NCBI GenBank assembly: GCA_034620365.1
Contig: JAQGEQ010000177.1
Span: 248,001-312,000, forward strand
Length of the DNA stretch: 64,000 nt
Source of the DNA: Pegea sp. RAD2-039
Lineage: Eukaryota; Chordata; Thaliacea; Salpida; Salpidae
Reading direction: 5' to 3'
In this document: positions 1-20,392 of the stretch, piece after piece
Layout of the letters: every line of letters starts with the position of its first letter
How positions within the stretch are numbered: the first letter of the stretch is position 1
Notes under the pieces: generated by a model
Database searches by the model: none
Told to the model about the DNA's origin: nothing
What the model saw: only the letters and a program-made list of their open reading frames with translations
Program-made: the position numbers and the translations under genes

Positions 1-706
1 TGATGAGATGTAGGAGACGTTGGCCCGTATATTTGCGTTGAAGGTCACTAGAGACGCTGTGATAGATAAGCAGCGGTCGAAATAAAAGAACAAACAGAGC
101 TATTTGAGTAATGGTTGTAAAAATTGTGCAAATATAAAGCGGAGTCGACCCTAAATCTGCATGAAATCTGTAAGTACATCCATGCTCATTGACGTGGTTA
201 TGACCAACAAAAAACATGATGTTTATTGCCACAAACCCGATGATGAATATTGGAGGAAGTGAGATGCTGATAGTGTTTATGAGGCGGGTGTTTAAATGAT
301 TCATCAAAGGTTTTGAGTATAATATTCGTTGCCGAAACCAAAGAAAGAAGTAAGCGAGAGTTGTGGTGATAGCATAAAAAGATCTGTGCATAAAAGTGAT
401 GATGAAACAGATCTTTTCTGCTTCCGGAGTGTGTGAAGCTGATCTTCTGAAGTTTAAAAGAGCTTGAGAGAATATGAGACGGAGAAAGAGCATTATTGGA
501 CACAGAAGAGCTGCTGTCATAAGAGTTGTAGTTGCTCGAGGTTTTTGTAAGCTCCAAGCTTTTTTTCTGACTCCAAAGATTAGAAGAGAGATAAAAATCC
601 AGAAAGAAAGAGTCATTAAAATGATGAGCACAATTTGGATGCCTAGAAAAAGGCTTGGAGACAAATTCGAGGAGTTGTCGTAAATCGTTACATTTGAAGA
701 GTTCAT
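1..706 (-). CDS. Multi-pass (probably 7TM, receptor-like) membrane protein, N-terminal part, cut by the window edge
   Basis: Starting at the ATG at 706-704 the minus strand stays open for 235 codons to the window edge, with no intron needed. The protein begins MNSSNVTIYDNSS, which holds three N-glycosylation sequons, as expected for an extracellular N-terminus. Five hydrophobic spans follow at about residues 22-45, 62-84, 96-122, 148-170 and 190-213, separated by short basic loops such as VRKKAW and WFRQR. The third span ends LAYFFLWFRQRILY, an aromatic and basic junction at the place where GPCRs carry DRY-like motifs, but this is not a canonical rhodopsin-family motif. With two more spans beyond the edge it would be a 7TM protein. 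I do not recognise the subfamily. The open frame, topology and sequons make it a credible gene; receptor function is inference. The next gene (RING protein, same strand) is 3.6 kb away. Confidence 0.72.
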   Translation of the reverse strand, partial: MNSSNVTIYDNSSNLSPSLFLGIQIVLIILMTLSFWIFISLLIFGVRKKAWSLQKPRATTTLMTAALLCPIMLFLRLIFSQALLNFRRSASHTPEAEKICFIITFMHRSFYAITTTLAYFFLWFRQRILYSKPLMNHLNTRLINTISISLPPIFIIGFVAINIMFFVGHNHVNEHGCTYRFHADLGSTPLYICTIFTTITQIALFVLLFRPLLIYHSVSSDLQRKYTGQRLLHLI

Positions 707-3700
707 TTTAAAACAATTTTCTGTAAAAATAGAATTTTCTTAAAATATTTGGAAACACTGAAAAAGTTGAATCAAAAATTCTTTCTCTGCAGAATTTTTG
801 AAACTTTGATAAAAGATTTCAAAAGAAAAAAAAAGAGAATTTCATTCTGGTCGATTTTACCTTATAAAATTTATTGATTGCAAAAACTTTTAAAGATAAT
901 ATCCATCTATCTACAAAGTATTTTTAACCAACAAGCACAAGATTTGTCTGTTTGACAAAAACTAACAATTTTTTAACAAGTTTTTCTGGAATGTTCTGAA
1001 ATTATTCTAATAATTTTCAAAAAAAATTATTCAAATAACTTTTCTAAAATCTCAAAATCATAAAAAAGCTGAAACAAATGTTTAAGTGAAATTAGAAATA
1101 AAAAGTCTCTTGATTATTTCATCTTATGCAGCTATAAAAAAAGACGGAAAACAAAAAAAACTAAATTCAAAAAGTTGTTGATAAAAATATAGATAAAAAC
1201 GAACTACATGAGTTTAGAAAATATTAGAGTTTTTTTTTAATCTAAAAAAGTAATTAGGATGTTGCTGCTTTATACTTATAAATCTTTTGAACAAACGAAA
1301 TATTATTTTAACATAAAACTAGTTTTAACATTTTATTAAGTTTTTGTACTAATTAAAAATTCAAAAATATTTCTCTATATTTTTAGTTTTAATTAAATTT
1401 AGATTTTAAATTAAGAAATTTAAATTATTAATTTTTTTCGACTTTTTAGTTTAATATATTTTCAAAAAATCAAATTTCCGTATTTTAAAGGCAAAATAAC
1501 CTAAAAAAACTATTAATATTAAACTTACATATTAATACAAACAAAGAAATTTAATACAAAAGTACTTAAATTCGCAAATAAATTTCTAAATAAAGCTTGG
1601 ACAAAAATAAAGTAAAAAGCAGATGGTATCATTGGCTACTATTCTTAGAATCAAAATTGCAGTAAATTCAACGATGACGATTAGTTTGACGGCAAAATGT
1701 TATACTATAACCATGGGAAAGTTATAGTTTCATGCAATTGTCTATTAACAAAGCTTAGTAACCTGTCAGGACTGTCAAATTAAAATTTATTGTAAAATTT
1801 TGATAATTTGGTCTCAAAAACATTTCATTTAGTGACTGCTTTTGCAAATTTTCTACTTTTTAATCAGCTTGATCATCATCCTACAAGTAACTTAATGATG
1901 CTTGTTCATGACAGACCATTAGCATTATCTTAGTCTAGTCCTGATTTAAAGTGTAATTATACTTATCTGTAAATAAGATTTATATATTTTAAAATACTGA
2001 AACTATAACAGAGCTTTCTTGCTAAAATAAAATGATCATTTTAAGTTAAATCAAACCTTGGGTTGCCAAAAGATATTTTAAAATTTAAAGTATCTGAAAT
2101 TTTTTTCTAAAAATAAATCAAAATACTTTTTGCAAATAGCTTTAAAAAACCAGCTTCTTGTGCTAATAGATTCTTTAACATCAATTTTTTTGACAAATCA
2201 ATTATAGATTTGAAAGAAAATTCTGACTGATTGCATAAAGAAACTATATAAATTTTGTTTGTTTGATTAGCTTTAAAAAGTTAGCTATAAACACTAATAA
2301 ATCTATAAAACTTTATATGATTTTTTATAACTTTCTAAAAAAAATAATTTAAAATTTAAACTAACTAGTACATTGTCATGGAAATAATTTTGTTTAATTC
2401 TTGTACAAATTCATTATGGTATTTTCAAAAAATAAACAATTTTCTTTTAAAAACTTTTATAGAAAACCTAACTTTAGCAAAATCTATTGACTGCAAGTAA
2501 AATCCAACTCAAAACACGATAATATGCGTTGAAATTGAAGTAAGAGTGTTTGAAGTTGCAAAACAATGATGTATAAAATTAAGGCTATAAAAAACTTAAT
2601 AACTTCCTTTATTCATATTGAACGATTACATTTTTTGAAAATAGTAGATATGATAATTTATAAATGTATATCATGAATTTAGTTAAAAAGATTAAGAGGT
2701 ATATTATAGAAAGCAATTAAAAAGTTATGAATTTGAAAGTTGAATGAAGGTTTTTTTCAAAATCGGTTCAAAATATGACTCTGTAGGTTATCATAACAGT
2801 TAATATAAAATTCGAAAAACTTTGAATAGTTTTATACAAACCTTTGAATTTATTTCTTTATTTATTGATACTCCACGTTATTCATTCGATTTATGATATT
2901 CGTGTTAAACAATTTTTAAATATGGCTTATAATACAGATAACTTTGTCAGTCCTTAAAATATTATAAAAACGCTTCCATGCATTCTGATCTCATATTTTC
3001 ATCTGTTTGCTTTTTAAAGCATGTCTGATATCTAGAAAAATATGTGCTATCATTATCCCTCATAAACATTCTTAATGAAAATTTCTTTGAACTTATAAAT
3101 TTTGATTTTCGAATTCACGATAAAACTTTGCTTGGAATAACTACAATGTAGCTGTAGATAGCACAAAATATAAATAAAACTGAGTAGAATCATATTCTAA
3201 GCTGGTAAAAGTTAATTTGTCTCTAAAGTTAATACAATTATTCTGGTAAAAATAATCATTTCTTGTATCTGTAAATATTTATGAAAAGAAATAAATATCG
3301 CCGCATAAAGATTATTTTTCAACGCAAAAAAAATCAAACTTTTAACAACAATGCATCAAATTTATAAACAAACTTTTTAGTGCTAATTGTCTGTTTGATC
3401 CAACAATTTTTAACTAAGTATTTTGAAAGATTTATGAAATATAAATTAATTCTGTTTTTAATTTCTGCTTTTAAGGCACTTTTTAAATCACAAAAATAAC
3501 ATAGGTCTTAAAAAGCTATTAGATCAAACCAGAATGCTTTGCAAAGTTTTTGAAAGATTACAAAACTTCTGTCCCTAACTCAATACTTTTTCAAGTTTAC
3601 TAATCACAATGACAACAGTCTGAGAAAGATAGAAAAAATTTCTTTATATTTAATTGATAACTATTTTTAAATCATAATTTCTGTATATATATAGGGTTTA

Positions 3701-3869
3701 TACACAGGTGTTAATTTTTCTAATAACTTCAATTAAATTGATCTTTAAAAACTATATCTACATATTCAAATCATATTCTGATCTATAGCTTAATTTGCTT
3801 ATGGATTTAGATTTAATAACAAATCCTTATAAAAAAAAAACTTTGCTTTAAACATTGCTAACCGAAATA
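707..3869. other. AT-rich intergenic stretch, no gene seen
   Basis: About 3.2 kb of AT-rich sequence upstream of the membrane-protein gene. No open frame with recognisable protein character and no repeat family seen elsewhere in the window. A small perfect hairpin lies at 1704-1728 (8-bp arms, 9-base loop). The core promoter of the 706 gene should lie here, but I see no diagnostic element. Confidence 0.5.
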
Positions 3870-4185
3870 TAGACTTAGAATATCTGACCTACTTCCAGAA
3901 TCGAGGCAACTAGAATGGTAGTACCATTACTATACTCCTTTGATTGAAAAAGAGGACTCCATATAATAATAGAATAAGCGACTGTTTCGGCCGATAACGG
4001 CTGTAGGATGTGCTCTGATTGATGATTAAATAAACGAACAAAGCAAAACATTGAACGACCGAGAAAATATGAGCAAGATACAATGAACTGGAATAGAAAA
4101 AGCTTGAAGGGTTTCTTTCTTTTCTTAAAAGCTCTAATACAAATCTATACTTTGTTCACGCTAAGCTTGTAGAGCTATACTGAAC
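3870..4185 (+). pseudogene. Broken copy of SEC23 exon 1 with an internal insertion
   Basis: Two blocks match exon 1 of the intact SEC23 gene 5 kb downstream. Block 1 (3870-3960) matches about 8986-9090, with a nearly identical core around ATCGAGGCAACTAGAATGG. It carries small deletions, one of four bases and one removing the Ala-Cys-Leu region. Block 2 (4136-4185) matches about 9098-9148 (CTATACTTTGTTCA, GTAGAGCTATACTGAAC). Between them lie ~175 bp (3961-4135) of unrelated, more GC-rich DNA ending near TTAAATAAACGAAC, which resembles a retroelement tail. The deletions and insertion break the reading frame. Only exon 1 sequence is present, so I cannot tell whether it arose by DNA duplication or through an RNA copy. 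Confidence 0.85.
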
Positions 4186-4343
4186 TTTTTGTTCTGAAAC
4201 GTCATAATAGAGCTAACTGGAAGTGACTCATTTACTCCAACCTTTAACTAAACACTTTCAACTAAACTTAGTTTTCATGTCTGAATCTTAATGTATCAAA
4301 TAGTTTTATTGGTCACTCGTATGCTGAAAAATCAAGTTTTAGC

Positions 4344-4953
4344 TCAAACATTTTTAGAATCCTGCTCAGAGGTAGATTGCAGAAAATTCTGTCTTAAAAA
4401 AGAAATTGCTTTTGAAGCCTCACGCAGAAGAGGTCTAGTTTGAACCGTCTTATCCAGATAGAAAAGAGCAAAATCACGAACTGGTCTTTCAGTTTCGGTA
4501 CATAATAGTTTTTGTAAAGCTAATTTCGATATACTACAAGCTTTTTGAATAGCATTTGTAGCTTCTTCACTTAAAGTCACATTTTCAGGACCCTGAAGTC
4601 CAGGGCTGGTTTGAGTTGATTTATCAACCTAAGTCAAAATGAGCTGTTAGCTGTTACATTTATGAAAGGATATACTTTTATATCGTACCTGCTTTCTTTT
4701 TGGTGATGGTAAGCAATCTAAATCATTACAAGTAACTTGGGTTGGTTGTCTGCATAGCGGACAGCAAACAGACCGAAAAGATTTACATTCTAAAAGCAAA
4801 AAAGTAGGACAAATTAAAAAGTTAGATCAGACAGTGTTTCCTACTTCTAATACATTCCAAGCAGAAGATATGTCGACATTCCAGGATTTTTGGATGCTCA
4901 AAATCACCCAAACAAACTGCACACTTATCCACGTCAAAGCTGTTTCGAAACAT
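4344..4953 (-). CDS. Small RING-finger (C3HC4) protein, probable E3 ubiquitin ligase
   Basis: Three exons on the minus strand: 4953-4845, 4789-4689 and 4628-4344. The two introns are tiny (55 and 60 bp) with GT-AG ends, and the spliced frame of 495 nt (164 aa) stays open to a TGA. Residues 11-49 form a RING: Cys11 and Cys14 (CAVC), Cys26, His28, Cys31, Cys34 (CRHIFCLEC), and Cys46 and Cys49 (CPLC). This is the C3HC4 spacing of TRIM/RNF-type RINGs, which recruit a ubiquitin-charged E2. The rest (about 55-164) is a lysine-rich linker and a helical, leucine-rich tail without B-box, coiled-coil NHL or membrane span. The start is the first ATG in frame, ten residues before the RING. Family assignment is firm. 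The E3 activity and target are inferred from the fold only. Confidence 0.88.
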
Positions 4954-12835
<7,882 letters not shown>

Positions 12836-14094
12836 ACACTTGACAAGTTGTTTGCTGGACCAATCTCGTCTCATGCTAGCCGCATCACTTTGGACATCAG
12901 GCTACTGATGTACTCCCCTAATGTTGCTACTTCTTAATTTTTCTTCTTTCAAATTTAAATTGCACGAATGAATAGAATCACGAAATGTGTGTTGTGGAAA
13001 TTGTTTGTTTTTTGGTTTCTTCAGGTGATTATTTGTAAATGGTAGCTTCTTCTCTTTTTCTTCCCTTTTTATCAACTTCTTTAATATTTGATATATTTTC
13101 ACTTAACAAAATTGCTCGATGATTTCGAGTGCTTAGTGTAAATATATACTTTCCCTTGTTCCTTTATCTTTTTAACACAAGGGTGAAATTTGTGGTTGTG
13201 TCTTCCCATTTAATTTGTTAAGTTTACGAAAAACAGTGTAATAAAAATTCCCTGATATTAAAATCAATAAAAGAAATATCCCGAGAAAAATGTTCACTAG
13301 ATTAACTTGCCAAAACACTTGTCACTTCACAGCTTAATTCTTATTTATTCTTTGCAATACCAATTATATTAGTTGAGCCAATGTTATTTGATATTTTCTT
13401 TCCTTTTTATTACAATTTATAAATATTAATATTTATTCTCAAGTCTCGATAGTTAAGTCTGGCTTTTTAACAAAACTTTCATTTTAGCAATTTTCTTAAA
13501 ATAATTCTTCTGTTTAAACTTTCTTGTTCAGTAGTTTTGTATTCTACTTTATAAATTTAGTAAATTAAGAAACTCGTAGCTAATGCGATTTATGTATCTG
13601 AGTTGTTGAAAAAGGTGTCTGACAATAAAAATGACTGATACAAAAAGTTGTTGAAACACACTTTTAGTAAGATGATTATTGTGATCTTTAAAAAGAGGTT
13701 TTAATTAGAAAATTAGAAGTTAATATTTACAACATGGCTGTCCAACAAGGTCTAGAAAGATTTAGAAATACATTTCAAGTTAGTTTAAAAAGTTCAATTA
13801 CATGTCCAAATATAATAAAGAAAACGCAATTCAATAAGCATAAGTCAGTATAATAAGATAAGTATACAACAGTTAAAGCATTTTATCAAAGTTATATGTT
13901 TCTTTTAAAAAAGTCAAGTAAGTATCAAGCTAATAACTTTCATAGGTTTTTCAAAATGAATGTTAACAAGTTTTATAATTCATAAGTTCCTGCTGTTTCA
14001 TCTGCATCAGTTCCGACAGATATTTTATACATATCAGCTTATATATACAGCTTATCTTCATCAACTTCAACTGTTTCAATTATTTAATTTTTAT
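12836..14094. other. SEC23 3' flank and intergenic DNA
   Basis: Contains the SEC23 3' UTR. AATAAA-type signals lie near 13240 and 13265, but I cannot tell which is used. No coding exon or RNA gene is visible. Confidence 0.5.
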
Positions 14095-14804
14095 TTATCT
14101 ATTTATTTCTTACAATAAACGCAAAGAAGGGTGTCTGAAGAGAGCACCTCTCGCTCACACACATTCTCACAAATAATACGTATTAAGTTAGAAACATAGA
14201 AAGAAAGAGATGTAACTCTTGGCGTTTCATTAGTCCTATACAATACAAGATAGCTTCATATAATAATTTCATAGATAGTTATTACAAAGAAGGGAAAAAA
14301 GTCAAGTTCATAAATGACAATTATGGCAACATTAAAACGGTTCGACTTCTTGAACAACGCGAGTGGTTCTGAGATGACAATATCTGATGACAGTTGGTTC
14401 CAAGTATTATTCAAACGTTATGAGAACTAATTTGCTGTAATATTAATGTACCAGGTGATATAGACTTATTAAGATGTAAGGTGTGTCGTCTGAGCTGATA
14501 TAACTTGAGGGAAAGACTAATGGAAAAGAAAGTATCAAATTGAAGGTCAATTAAATTGTGAAGAATTTAAAAAGTAAGAATTAAATCTTATTTAATTTTT
14601 CAAATTTCCAAAGTATCTAAGTTTAAGAAGCTGAGACGATGTTTATAACTATCATATTTAATATTAAGTTTCCTGCATACTAATCTCGTAAATGTGGCCT
14701 GAACAGATTCGATTTTTTTGATATCACTAACTTGATATGGCATCCATGCACTGACATTGTATTCAAGAATTGAACGTACGTACAATTTGAAAAGACTGAT
14801 AAAG
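14095..14804 (-). mobile_element. 5'-truncated non-LTR retrotransposon (LINE) copy A
   Basis: Reads on the minus strand. It begins inside the C-terminal part of a CR1/jockey-like reverse transcriptase ORF: RSILEYNVSAWMPY, then DIKKIESVQATFTRLVCRK, a conserved block after the catalytic domain of these elements. Stops interrupt the frame after DTLEI. The 3' UTR ends in the family tail with a GGTGC...CACCC hairpin, followed by an AATAAA-rich end near 14100. Copies at 26.4, 54-56 and 56.6 kb share sequence along the whole length. Confidence 0.88.
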
Positions 14805-16373
14805 ATTTATAAGTTTCAACAACTTGACCTTCATAAGCTCTAATTAATGAACAACCCTATCTTTATAAATTTCAATAATTAATTCTAGATAATGTTTTTT
14901 AGCTTGAAAATAATATTTAAATCATGTTAAGAATCAAGAATATTCTTTTTAAAATCAAACATAGGTATTTATAATTAAATTATCATATAATATTGAGTAA
15001 TGATTAAAAACGTATCACCAGAAATTTTTATAAGAATAAACAATCTAAGTAGCCTCCAATATTTAGCTTTAAAATATCAATCAATTAAATTATTTTAAAT
15101 TCAAACGAAAATAAACAAATCGAACTAAGAAAACATTGGTAACATAATAAAAGTTTTTCATTGAAAATATCATCAATAAAACTCTTAGAGTCGTTGTACT
15201 TTCTTAGATTCATAGACAGGATTTTCTGTCATAGCAGCTCAAAAAAAAGTAAATTTAACAAAAAACTTAACAATAGTTGCCAAAGTTTTGATTTATGCGA
15301 CATATTACAACATAATTCAATATAGAAAATATTCATGGTGGGTAATATTTTTACAACTCAATCAATTTAGGTTTATTTTAATATAGAGCTGCTTATAAGA
15401 TTATAGAATAGTAGATTTAACGTAATTCTGATAGCTTTCGTGCTTAATATATATTTTTGTGTAGCTTAGTTGATAAATAATCAATTAGAACTAAGAAATT
15501 GAATTTGTTGAAAACTAAATTCCCCGTGGTCTCTTGACAGTGGTTAAAATTGATTTGAATATTTTTCAATACTTATTTCGATTTATATAAATAAGAACAA
15601 ATAGACAATTACATCTCAGTATGGTTGATTTTGCAGCTTGATTTGAAACCCTTCTCGGTTAAGTAGATTTTGAGAAAATATACCTGTAACTTAAGCTTTC
15701 TTTTGATAGTAAAGAGAAGTTAGAAGAAAAGGGAAAAGTAATTCTGTTACTATTTTTTTTAAAGTATAAACCTAAGAAATTTCAGCAAAACTAAAATTTT
15801 GTTTAAATTGAGGAGTTAATTTTTCTAACTTGCTTTCTTTCAAGATTTCTGCTTATAATAATTATTTAAAGTAGTCTTAGTTTTTTATTGGGTAGTTCTT
15901 GCTATCAAAACATTAAAAAATTAATTTTTTAAATTCTGATTATATATACACTTTTATTTCTTTGAAATCAATAACTTATTTAAAAATATATTCATTGAAC
16001 ATTTTTGCTTGATGCTTATTCACATAATGTTTTTATAAAGAGCTATTATGTATATTTTAATAAATTTAAGATCATTTTTCAATCTAAGAAACTAAGTTCA
16101 GTTTTCATTAAAAAAATTGATAATTAATTATGAATCTGATATATTTTATTATAAGAAATTAATTTATTTTCAAATATTTTAATTTCTATAATATGCAAAA
16201 GATGTTTCGTTTCAAGTTTATTGCAGTTTACGCTTCAATAATCACGCTAGTGACACGTAATTATGGAAAAGTAGCGAAATTAAGCAACGTGACTCTATCT
16301 GCAAGTCTACAACATTTGTTTTTGTTTACAGCCAGCATTTTGTGCTGAATACAGTTTTCAAGAACAGAAGATT
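14805..16373. other. Intergenic DNA upstream of ERGIC1
   Basis: AT-rich with no recognisable coding sequence or repeat. The ERGIC1 promoter and 5' UTR should lie in the last few hundred bases. The stretch at 16200-16370 is less AT-biased than its surroundings. Confidence 0.45.
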
Positions 16374-19367
16374 ATGCCTTTCGACATTCGCAGGTGATAA
16401 ATGTTACTTCTTATGTTCTTAACTGTGGTTCATGGTTCTTATATGAATAATAGAATTATTTAAAATCTTTTTTGAAAATAGCTGTTTTATTTCAATATGA
16501 GCTTTTTGTAATTCACCAAAAGTGTTAAAAATTATTTTTCATCTCTAATTAATTTTTACATTTTGAACTTTTGCAGTATTTATGCAATTATTTTTTTACT
16601 TTTCAAATCCAAACTTATTTTGTAGTTTTAATGTCATAATTTTTTATTGTATTTTGTAATCTAAAAAAGCTTGATTGCATTATTTTTTCAAATATTTACT
16701 TTTATTTTATATAAATTTACTTTTGATGAAATAAACTAATAAATTTGTTTATTAGATGATGATGTTAGGATATTCTTTGAAACATCAATTTTTATGTAAA
16801 TTAATCTTGTAATGTTTTTTAGATTGGATATTTACCGAAAAGTTCCAAAAGATCTTACACAGCCTACAGTTGTTGGGGCCACAAGTAATATTTCATTTTG
16901 TATTTGTAATTAATATATTACCATATTATATTTTATAAACAATTTTTATTGTACTTTGTTGTGATGTCATTTATACATTTATAAATGGTACATTGGTTTG
17001 AATCCACAAAATATAAAGTTATTTATTACCATTAGAACTATTATTAGATTAAAAATTATATAAAAAAGTCAAGTTGAAGTACTTAGATCCAACAGCTTCA
17101 TATAAACTTATCTGTTCAATGAGCAGACAATTTATATTAAATAATTATAATGTTATTACACTAACCAGTAATTACCATATAGATTTTTCAAGATGTTGAA
17201 TGAAATTGAAAGGAAGATAATAGAAAGGTGTATAAATTATGTGGTGGCTTGTTGTAGTGTTTTATATTTTGTCTTGGACTTGAAATGGGTTTAGAAATGA
17301 TGAAATGCTAATTTGTTAAATATAAGTTTCTTTTATTTGTAATTTTCATCAATATTATTTTATATTTATAGATACAACATTAGTAGTTTTAATTATAAAA
17401 TTGTTTAACTTTATTTTGTTTGTTTTTTGTTGTTGTGAAAATGATCGAAGAATGTTTAAAAATATTTTTTTCAAACTTTTATGCACTTATAAAAAATCAA
17501 AAAGATATTTGACTATTTGATTAATTTTTTATATTCATTTAAGAAATTAACAAAATAAATTATTGTTAGTCTCGAAGCTTTGATAATTGACATAAATGTT
17601 TACTTTCAACAGTTTTTGTAGCAACTAATATTGTATATCTTCTTCTAGTTTCAATTGGATGTTGTATCTTCATCTTTTTTCTCCTGATATCTGAACTTGC
17701 AAGCTTCATCACTGTTGATCTGTTAGTTTTAACTCAGATATTTCATTTAAACAAAAACTTAGAATATATTACAGAATATAAATTTCACATTTATATTATC
17801 AAATAATTTCTAAATATTTATACTATTCTATATCTTGTACAATTAATTTATGAATAATTATAAACCATTATCATTTATATTTTGATAATTAAACTATTTA
17901 TAAAAAACTCAATTAAATATTTATCTTTAAAATACTTTAATTATCTCTGAACAGTGTAAGTGAACTATATGTTGATGATCCTCAAAGTGGGGATAAGGTT
18001 CCTGTTCTCATTTCAATTGAGCTACCAAGAATGAAATGTCAATGTAAAATTCCAACTTCTATTACTAAATAATTAAACTAGTAGTTGTTTTGCTTTAGAT
18101 GTAGGTCTAGATATTCAAGACTCAATGGGTCGTCATGAAGTTGGATTTGTAGAAAACACTGACAAGATACCAATCAATAATGGTGAAGGCTGTATCTTCA
18201 CTTCATCTTTTAGAATTAATAAGGTAAAATATCCAAATCTATCACCTCTTTTAAAATTTTGTTTAAAAAATATGATTTTCTTACTAACACTGCTAGTTTC
18301 TACTTTACAAATATTTCTGCAGTGTTCTTATTTTTTCTACATTATTTACATTAAACTGTGGTATTTAAGACTGTGGTACTTGCTTTGTGTTCTCTGTAAG
18401 AGCTGTATAACTTATCATCTGTAGCCACGTGTTCAATAAAATAAATAAATGACATTTTTCAGTTACTTTTTGAGTTTTTATACAATTTTATTTCACTCAA
18501 AAATCATTATATTGCTTTTAGGTACCTGGCAATTTTCATATTTCTACACATGGATCTAGAGAACAACCTTTGAAACCTGATATGACCCATACTATTAAAG
18601 AACTACGAATTGGAGACCGCTATGAGGTAACTTGAACGTGAACTAAAAACGTTTTTACTTTAAATTCATTTAAAAGGTAACGAACATAAAAGCAAGTGCA
18701 TTTAATGCTCTTGAAGGAAAAAGTACAACAGACAGAAGCAGTGAGTTATTTCAAAAGCTTTTCTAATTGTCAATTTTTCCCAACATTTCTTCAGGTATAT
18801 CATCTCACGACTACATTATGAAAATTGTTCCAACTGTGTATGAAACTATGGACAGAGATATTAAATACATGTATCAATATACACATGCATATAAAGTAAC
18901 CTTCTAAACCACTATTTAATTCTTTTAAATTTATTTTGCTTTGTAGGACTATATTGCTTACGGCCATGGCCAAAGGGTAATGCCGGCAATCTGGTTTCGG
19001 TATGAGATGACTCCTATAACTGTCAAATACACGGAGCAACGCAAACCTTTTTATCATTTTATTACTATGGTAAAATCATGTATTCTAACATCTTGCCTTG
19101 ATTTAGCTCTTTATTTCGTACAAACTCTTTAACCAACAGTTAAATGTAAATAAGTGGTTCTAAAGGTTCGGGTGTTTTTCATCGAATCATATCTGTATTT
19201 ACTTTCTTTTGTCAACTTTTTAAAAGTGTTAATTGAAAATACGATTGAATTTTGTTTAGGTATGTGCTATAATTGGAGGAGCGTTTACTGTTGCTGGAAT
19301 CATTGATTCAATGATATTTTCTGCATCTGAGATGTACAAGAAGTTCCAACTAGGAAAATTGAACTAA
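16374..19367 (+). CDS. ERGIC1: ERGIC1 (ERGIC-32), ER-Golgi intermediate compartment membrane protein
   Basis: Ten exons: 16374-16393, 16823-16884, 17649-17721, 17955-18043, 18099-18223, 18522-18626, 18677-18740, 18795-18895, 18947-19069, 19260-19367. They sum to 870 nt (289 aa), almost the vertebrate length. The N-terminus MPFDIRRLDIYRKVPKDLTQ is diagnostic. A first membrane span lies at about residues 27-48 (SIGCCIFIFFLLISELASF). The luminal domain carries DIQDSMGRHEVGF, INKVPGNFHIS and DYIMKIVPTVYE. A second span lies near residues 252-274 (ICAIIGG-type: VCAIIGGAFTVAGIIDS), followed by a short cytosolic tail ending QLGKLN. ERGIC1 cycles between ER and Golgi with ERGIC2/3 and takes part in cargo and membrane turnover between them. 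The first exon codes only seven residues, but splice phase and the conserved N-terminus support it. It shares strand and pathway with SEC23, 3.5 kb upstream. Confidence 0.96.
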
Positions 19368-20392
19368 ATATTTATCATCAGTTTTTATATCTCAATATTT
19401 ATCGTATTTGCCTTATAGCATTTGCAAAAGATAAATTGTAGTCACGTGATGACATATTTATTAGAGAAAGTTTCTAATTGCTCATAAAACCGTCTTGGTA
19501 AAAAGAGATCCTTATCTATAAGAGATTCATTTCACAAATAATTTATGTCTTGTAAATTATTAGCAGTATAACTCTTTATTTTCTTCTTTTATGTTCTACT
19601 ACCCAAATTATCTATTTATTATAGTGATAAAGCCTTGAGAAGAAGCAAGTATATTTTATCTGTTCGTTTAGTTTTCGACTTTGATTAAACTTTAAAACAA
19701 TTTGTAATTATGGTTTTCATTTCTAAACTCAACTAACCAGTGTTAAATATTTTTCAACTAGTAAAAGTAGTTTGTGTAAAATGTAGTTTTAAAAATGATT
19801 TCTTTCAAACATTTTTCAACAGTTTTTCTTTGATAAGTTTTAAATCACAAAATATAAATTCAGTAAATATCTAATGACATGACCTAGTGAAAGAAATTGA
19901 CAATTTTAATTCTTGAAATTTAGTTTTGATTACTTATAAAGTTAAATTTTATAATTACTAAGTTACCTTTTAAAAACTTTGTTGCTAAATGTCAAACGCA
20001 AATCATCTGATTGTTCAATTTTTACAAAAAGTAAAACAAAATCTAAAGAAAACTTGTTTGACTTTTTTCTGTTAGATCTTACCAATTGACAAAAATTATT
20101 TATTTCAGTCAACAATAATAGATAACTACAACAAATTTTTCAACATTTCTAAGACTATATATAATGAAGCTGTAGTGTTCAAAAGTTAGTATCTTAACTG
20201 TTTTTATTATTATTATTGTTTATTTTTTTGTTTTTTAAACTTGTACAGATTTTTATATCTAAATATATTTATATCTAAATATAAATATTTATTATATAAA
20301 TAGAAAATAGCTTGTTATATTAACAAACTAATAAACAAGCTACACAGAAATTTGAAATCTGAGTTTATTTTGAAGATATAAAAGAGTTAATA
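19368..20392. other. Intergenic DNA between ERGIC1 and the kinase-like gene
   Basis: AT-rich. Holds the ERGIC1 3' flank and presumably the promoter of the following intronless gene. Short A/T tandem runs (TATCTAAATAT repeats) occur near 20260-20290. No gene seen. Confidence 0.45.

Noticed and set aside
474..683. Plus-strand 69-codon frame and minus-strand 119-codon frame at 198-557
   Set aside because: Both are shadows of the longer minus-strand membrane-protein frame that reaches the window edge.
1704..1728. Perfect 8-bp hairpin ACTATAAC / GTTATAGT
   Set aside because: Short AT-rich palindromes are expected by chance in DNA of this composition, and nothing around it suggests function.
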